Shown: positions 34,002 through 36,983 of the stretch, in pieces | Numbering within the stretch: position 1 is the first letter of the stretch | Layout: each line of letters starts with the position of its first letter | Source of the DNA: Ignavibacteriota bacterium | Lineage (GTDB): Bacteria > Bacteroidota > Ignavibacteria > Kapaibacteriales > UBA2268 | Length of the DNA: 36,983 nt | Assembly: GCA_024636855.1 (NCBI GenBank) | Contig: JAGXGG010000083.1 | Span: forward strand, 1-36,983 | Direction: 5' to 3' | The notes under the pieces: model-generated | What the model saw: only the letters and a program-made list of their open reading frames with translations | What the model was told of the DNA's origin: nothing | Database searches by the model: none | Program-made: the position numbers and the translations under genes

Positions 34002-34431
34002 TTTCGAACCTCTTTATCTCTATTGGCTCACCAAAGTACTCCACCCATGAATTAGGTGTTTCATATAGTTTCAGTTTATATAGCTCACCATCAGTTATAT
34101 GAGGTTTCACTATATCCCATATCAATACAGCAATATTCTCAACGGTGGGAATTACACCTTTCAGAAAATCTACATCTTCATTCAAATGTTTATGATCTAA
34201 GTGAATTAGTACATTATTAACTAATATGCTTTTCAACTTTTTAAGGTCTATAACGTATCCTGTATTAGGGTTAGGTTTACCTTTTACAGTAACTTCTAAT
34301 ACATAGTTATGGCCATGACCATTTGGGTTATTGCATTTGTCATATACTTCTTGATTTTTTGCAAAATCCCATTCGGGGTTGAACAATCTATGTGAAGCAC
34401 TGAAATCTACACTTTTGGTAATAAATAACAT
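33994..34431 (-). CDS. queD: 6-carboxytetrahydropterin synthase (QueD/PTPS family)
   Basis: This 145-residue member of the 6-pyruvoyltetrahydropterin synthase superfamily converts dihydroneopterin triphosphate to 6-carboxytetrahydropterin, on the path to preQ0 and queuosine. The zinc-binding His residues lie in DFSASHR and NGHGHNY, the catalytic Cys precedes them in KCNNPNGHGH, and LIHLDHKHLNED supplies the next conserved His-Asp cluster. The length is normal. It is the first gene of a two-gene unit with folE, divergent from the DUF4292 gene. Confidence 0.9.
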   Translation of the reverse strand: MLFITKSVDFSASHRLFNPEWDFAKNQEVYDKCNNPNGHGHNYVLEVTVKGKPNPNTGYVIDLKKLKSILVNNVLIHLDHKHLNEDVDFLKGVIPTVENIAVLIWDIVKPHITDGELYKLKLYETPNSWVEYFGEPIEIKRFENE

Positions 34432-34487
34432 TTATAATTCCTTTATTGATTTTTTTCAGTATTACGGTTTTATGCTTGTATTATTTG

Positions 34488-34495
34488 TAAATTTG
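34488..34495 (+). promoter_or_regulatory. Bacteroidota-type -7 element before the DUF4292 gene
   Basis: TAAATTTG fits the TAnnTTTG consensus and lies 28 bases before the ATG at 34524. The -33 region is T-rich but has no clean TTTG at ideal spacing. It is the only candidate in the 92-base divergent region with queD. Confidence 0.4.
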
Positions 34496-34523
34496 AATAA
34501 CAAACTAAACAAAGTTAAGAAAA

Positions 34524-35270
34524 ATGAAAAAGATATTATTTATTCTTATAGCATCGCTACTATATAGTTGCTCATCAGTTACTGAAAAGAAAAGTGAGCT
34601 AAACACAGAATTCAAGAAACTTCGCAGTATAACTCCGGAAAATTTAGAGTTCTCAGGTAAAGTAGATATAGATATGAACGGACAAAGTCTAAGTCTGAAT
34701 ACGGATATTTATTCTGCAGCGAGTGATTCAGTACTTATGATACTAAAAGCGTTCATGGGAATTCCTGCAGCTAAAGTATATGCTGACCCTATTTCATTCA
34801 TGGCATACAATGCATTGGAAAATAAAGCTTTCTATGGTGAACCAACTAAAGAGAATATGGTGAAAGCAATGCGATTTGGCTTTTCGTATAATGATATGAT
34901 TGCACTTCTTAGAAATGAGCCGAATTTCGAAATGGATTACAAAATCAACAAAGAAGGTTCGAATGAAAACGAAATACTTTATTTTAGATATTTCAAAGAT
35001 GAGTTCATTGAATACATAAAATATAATATCAAGGATAATTATATTACTCAATATCAACAAAAATCGTCTGATAATACTCTTCTTCTAAATGTATTTTTTG
35101 AAGATCCCAGAATGGTAGGCAAGCGTAATATGCCTCATAAAGTAACTGCTCTGATACCTGAAACAGAAGGAAGCGTAAAATTTAGATTTGATGAGATAAA
35201 ATCAATTGATAAGTTTGATAAAGGATTCAATTTTTCAATACCAAGTAACGTCACGAAAATAAAGCTATAA
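34524..35270 (+). CDS. DUF4292-family lipoprotein
   Basis: The 248-residue lipoprotein has a lipobox at LLYSC (C16) and a LolA/LolB-like half-barrel pattern. Examples are LEFSGKVDIDMNGQSLSLNTDIYSAASDSVLMILKAFMGIPAAKVYADPISFMAYN and the VTALIPETEGSVKFRFDEIKSIDKFDKGFNFSIP C-terminal strands. DUF4292 proteins are characteristic of this superphylum and probably take part in envelope or lipoprotein/LPS transport; no enzymatic role is known to me. The stop is followed closely by lptD, which fits a shared envelope-assembly role. Confidence 0.85.
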   Translation: MKKILFILIASLLYSCSSVTEKKSELNTEFKKLRSITPENLEFSGKVDIDMNGQSLSLNTDIYSAASDSVLMILKAFMGIPAAKVYADPISFMAYNALENKAFYGEPTKENMVKAMRFGFSYNDMIALLRNEPNFEMDYKINKEGSNENEILYFRYFKDEFIEYIKYNIKDNYITQYQQKSSDNTLLLNVFFEDPRMVGKRNMPHKVTALIPETEGSVKFRFDEIKSIDKFDKGFNFSIPSNVTKIKL

Positions 35271-35310
35271 CCCATTGTCAATAGATACATTACAGAAGAA
35301 CAATGTATTA

Positions 35311-36983
35311 ATGCTATTTATAGTACTGATAGTCTGTTGCCTATCTGTAACTAATGCCATTGGACAAGTTCAAGACAGCTCCAAAATTATAATCGACTCA
35401 ACTATAACTGATAGCAATACTAATGAGATATATCTAGATATAGATTCTGATCTAGAGAGAAGAGTAATATATTCAGCAAAAGATAGTGCTATATTTATGC
35501 CTAATCAAAGTATGCTTAGGCTTCGTGGTGGAGCTAAAGTTGATTATGGAACCGACAAATTAGAAGCAGAAGTCATTTTATTTGACTTAGAGAAATCCAA
35601 TCTCGAGGCTTACGCTATAAAAGATTCCAACGGTACTTATTATGGTTTCCCTAAATACAATCAGCAAGAAAATGAGTATTTCGCCAAGCAACTTACTTTT
35701 AACTTCAAAACTAAGAAAGGTGTTATTAGTTCTGGTGAGACCGAGATAACTGAAGGATTCTACTTTGGTGAGAAAATAAAGCGTATCAACGAAACTGATA
35801 TTTTTATTCAAAATGGTTTTTATACTACTTGTGATGCACCTCACCCCCACTATTACTTCGGCTCACCTGAGATGAAAATAGTTAATAAAGAAAAAGTTCT
35901 AATCGACCCATTAATATTTTATGTCGAAGACATCCCTGTTTTTATGTATCCTTTCGGGATATTTTTCCCTAATAAAGGTGGTAGGCAATCCGGCCTTATG
36001 GTACCTTCATTTCTATTTTCTGCAGGCAGAGGTGTAGTATTCAACGATTTAGGTTTCTATTGGGCTGCCTCTGAATTCTGGGATATGCAATTTACAACAG
36101 ATTTCTACTCTAAAGGTGGGTATCTACTAGGAACAGCTGGTAGATGGAATGTAAAAGATCAATATTCAGGAAATGCCAGCTTTGAATATGGTAAAACCAG
36201 ATTTAATACAGACGATGACTATGTAACAGCTTGGAAATTCACTCTTGACCACAAACAAAACTTAACACCTTATCAGATTTTAAGTGCAAACTTAAATTTT
36301 TCATCTTCAGATTTCAATAGAAATACACAAGCAAATATTAATCAGAGGATAACACAGACTATTACTTCGAATGCGTCATATAGTATGGCTTTTGATAATG
36401 GCTCAAACCTTTCGGCTGGTTATAATAGAGAACAGAATATAATAACTGACGAGCAAACTCAGAACATCCCTGTTACATATAGTATTCCGAATTTAACTCT
36501 ATTCAAACTATTCGACAAAGATGTGACTTTTAGAAACTCTAGTAGGTTGAACTATACTCAACAAACGAGACAAAATATAGATTTGGGAGAAGAAATTCCT
36601 GATACTACATTCAGAAGTGAAGAAAGAAAATACCTGAGTCATTCACCTTCAATCACCTTTAGCTTACCTAGACTATTTCATTTCAATATTACTCCGAGTT
36701 TTAATTTTGGGGTGAATAACTACTTCCGAAAAATGACTCGTTCTTATAACAGCGAGAGTGAAGAAGTAGAACAAAATTTCGAACAAGGTTTCTTTTCCGA
36801 GTACTACTATAACTACGGTGTTAGTGCTCAGACAAGACTATACGGTATGCTAAATTTCGGTGAGTCTGGACTTAAAGCTCTCCGTCATACTTTTGAGCCG
36901 ACAATAAGTTATAGAATCAATCCAGACTTCTCAGACCAGAGCTATGATTTTTATGGCACGTATTATGATACAAAGTTAGAAAG
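35311..36983 (+). CDS. lptD: LPS-assembly protein LptD (3'-truncated by window end)
   Basis: The frame is open to the window edge, about 557 codons. After a signal peptide (MLFIVLIVCCLSVTNAIGQ) comes an OstA-type jellyroll: MLRLRGGAKVDYGTDKLEAEVI, FAKQLTFNFKTKKGVISSGETEI and the TTCDAPHPHYYFGSPEMKI strand pair. IDPLIFYVEDIPVFMYPFGIFFPN follows at the domain junction. The rest is a large outer-membrane barrel, with typical strands such as LRHTFEPTISYRINPDFS near the end. LptD inserts LPS into the outer leaflet. The start may be ATG 35311 or TTG 35275, directly after the DUF4292 stop; the longer form would give the signal peptide a basic residue. The C-terminal part is missing only because the window ends. 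Confidence 0.9.
   Translation, partial: MLFIVLIVCCLSVTNAIGQVQDSSKIIIDSTITDSNTNEIYLDIDSDLERRVIYSAKDSAIFMPNQSMLRLRGGAKVDYGTDKLEAEVILFDLEKSNLEAYAIKDSNGTYYGFPKYNQQENEYFAKQLTFNFKTKKGVISSGETEITEGFYFGEKIKRINETDIFIQNGFYTTCDAPHPHYYFGSPEMKIVNKEKVLIDPLIFYVEDIPVFMYPFGIFFPNKGGRQSGLMVPSFLFSAGRGVVFNDLGFYWAASEFWDMQFTTDFYSKGGYLLGTAGRWNVKDQYSGNASFEYGKTRFNTDDDYVTAWKFTLDHKQNLTPYQILSANLNFSSSDFNRNTQANINQRITQTITSNASYSMAFDNGSNLSAGYNREQNIITDEQTQNIPVTYSIPNLTLFKLFDKDVTFRNSSRLNYTQQTRQNIDLGEEIPDTTFRSEERKYLSHSPSITFSLPRLFHFNITPSFNFGVNNYFRKMTRSYNSESEEVEQNFEQGFFSEYYYNYGVSAQTRLYGMLNFGESGLKALRHTFEPTISYRINPDFSDQSYDFYGTYYDTKLE

Overview
The window is AT-rich bacterial DNA, densely coded and rich in overlapping genes. It points to the Bacteroidota/Chlorobiota superphylum, and within it a Kapabacteria- or Ignavibacteria-like lineage is my best guess. 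Three things support the superphylum: a type IX secretion C-terminal sorting domain on a 1354-residue surface protein, a DUF4292 lipoprotein next to LptD, and an OstA-like LPS-transport protein. HprK and several clear Shine-Dalgarno sites argue against a typical Bacteroidales or Flavobacteriales genome. TTG and GTG starts are common at tightly coupled gene junctions. The first ~65 bases are GC-rich and do not fit the gene they join, so the left edge is probably a chimeric contig end.

Layout. 1-4957 (+): accD (5' end lost), an outer-membrane barrel gene, hpf with a terminator, hprK and dsbD. 4961-9178 (-): a YopX-like gene, then a compact housekeeping operon transcribed HIT > ksgA > PAP2 > yigZ > panC with overlapping ends. 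9288-14220 (-): a large T9SS-exported protein followed by an outer-membrane barrel gene. 14283-16114 (-): an SRPBCC protein and an OstA-like protein. 16177-17994 (+): a TPR protein. 18005-19979 (-): rsmE and two tandem TlpA-like thioredoxin lipoproteins. 20095-22755 (+): an MscS channel and oligoendopeptidase F.

22751-24420 is the most unusual region, the space between pepF and rnhB. It holds two related small membrane-protein genes. Each is followed by a relic of the rnhB 3' end whose stop codon overlaps the small gene's stop, and each is preceded by a copy of the pepF 3' flank. A third segment carries an unrelated 172-codon gene in what looks like an integron-style mobile cassette, with complementary GTTAGCT/AGCTAAC core sites and a long imperfect stem-loop. 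The locus looks like a stack of alternative versions of one intergenic region.

25098-33298 (-) is a copper-handling island. In transcription order it encodes an exported CPPC thioredoxin-like protein of unknown function, an HMA-AraC regulator, a CopA P-type ATPase, an HMA chaperone, a His-rich DUF3347 lipoprotein, a haem-binding-domain protein, a second HMA chaperone, and a multicopper oxidase fused to a CopB-like barrel. The likely logic is sensing through the HMA-AraC protein, export by CopA, periplasmic buffering by the chaperone-like and lipoprotein members, and Cu(I) oxidation by the oxidase. 33363-34431 (-) is queD-folE (pterin/queuosine precursors). 34524-36983 (+) is the DUF4292 lipoprotein and the truncated 5' part of lptD. 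I saw no tRNA, rRNA, CRISPR array or transposase, and no gene-free stretch exceeds 300 bases.
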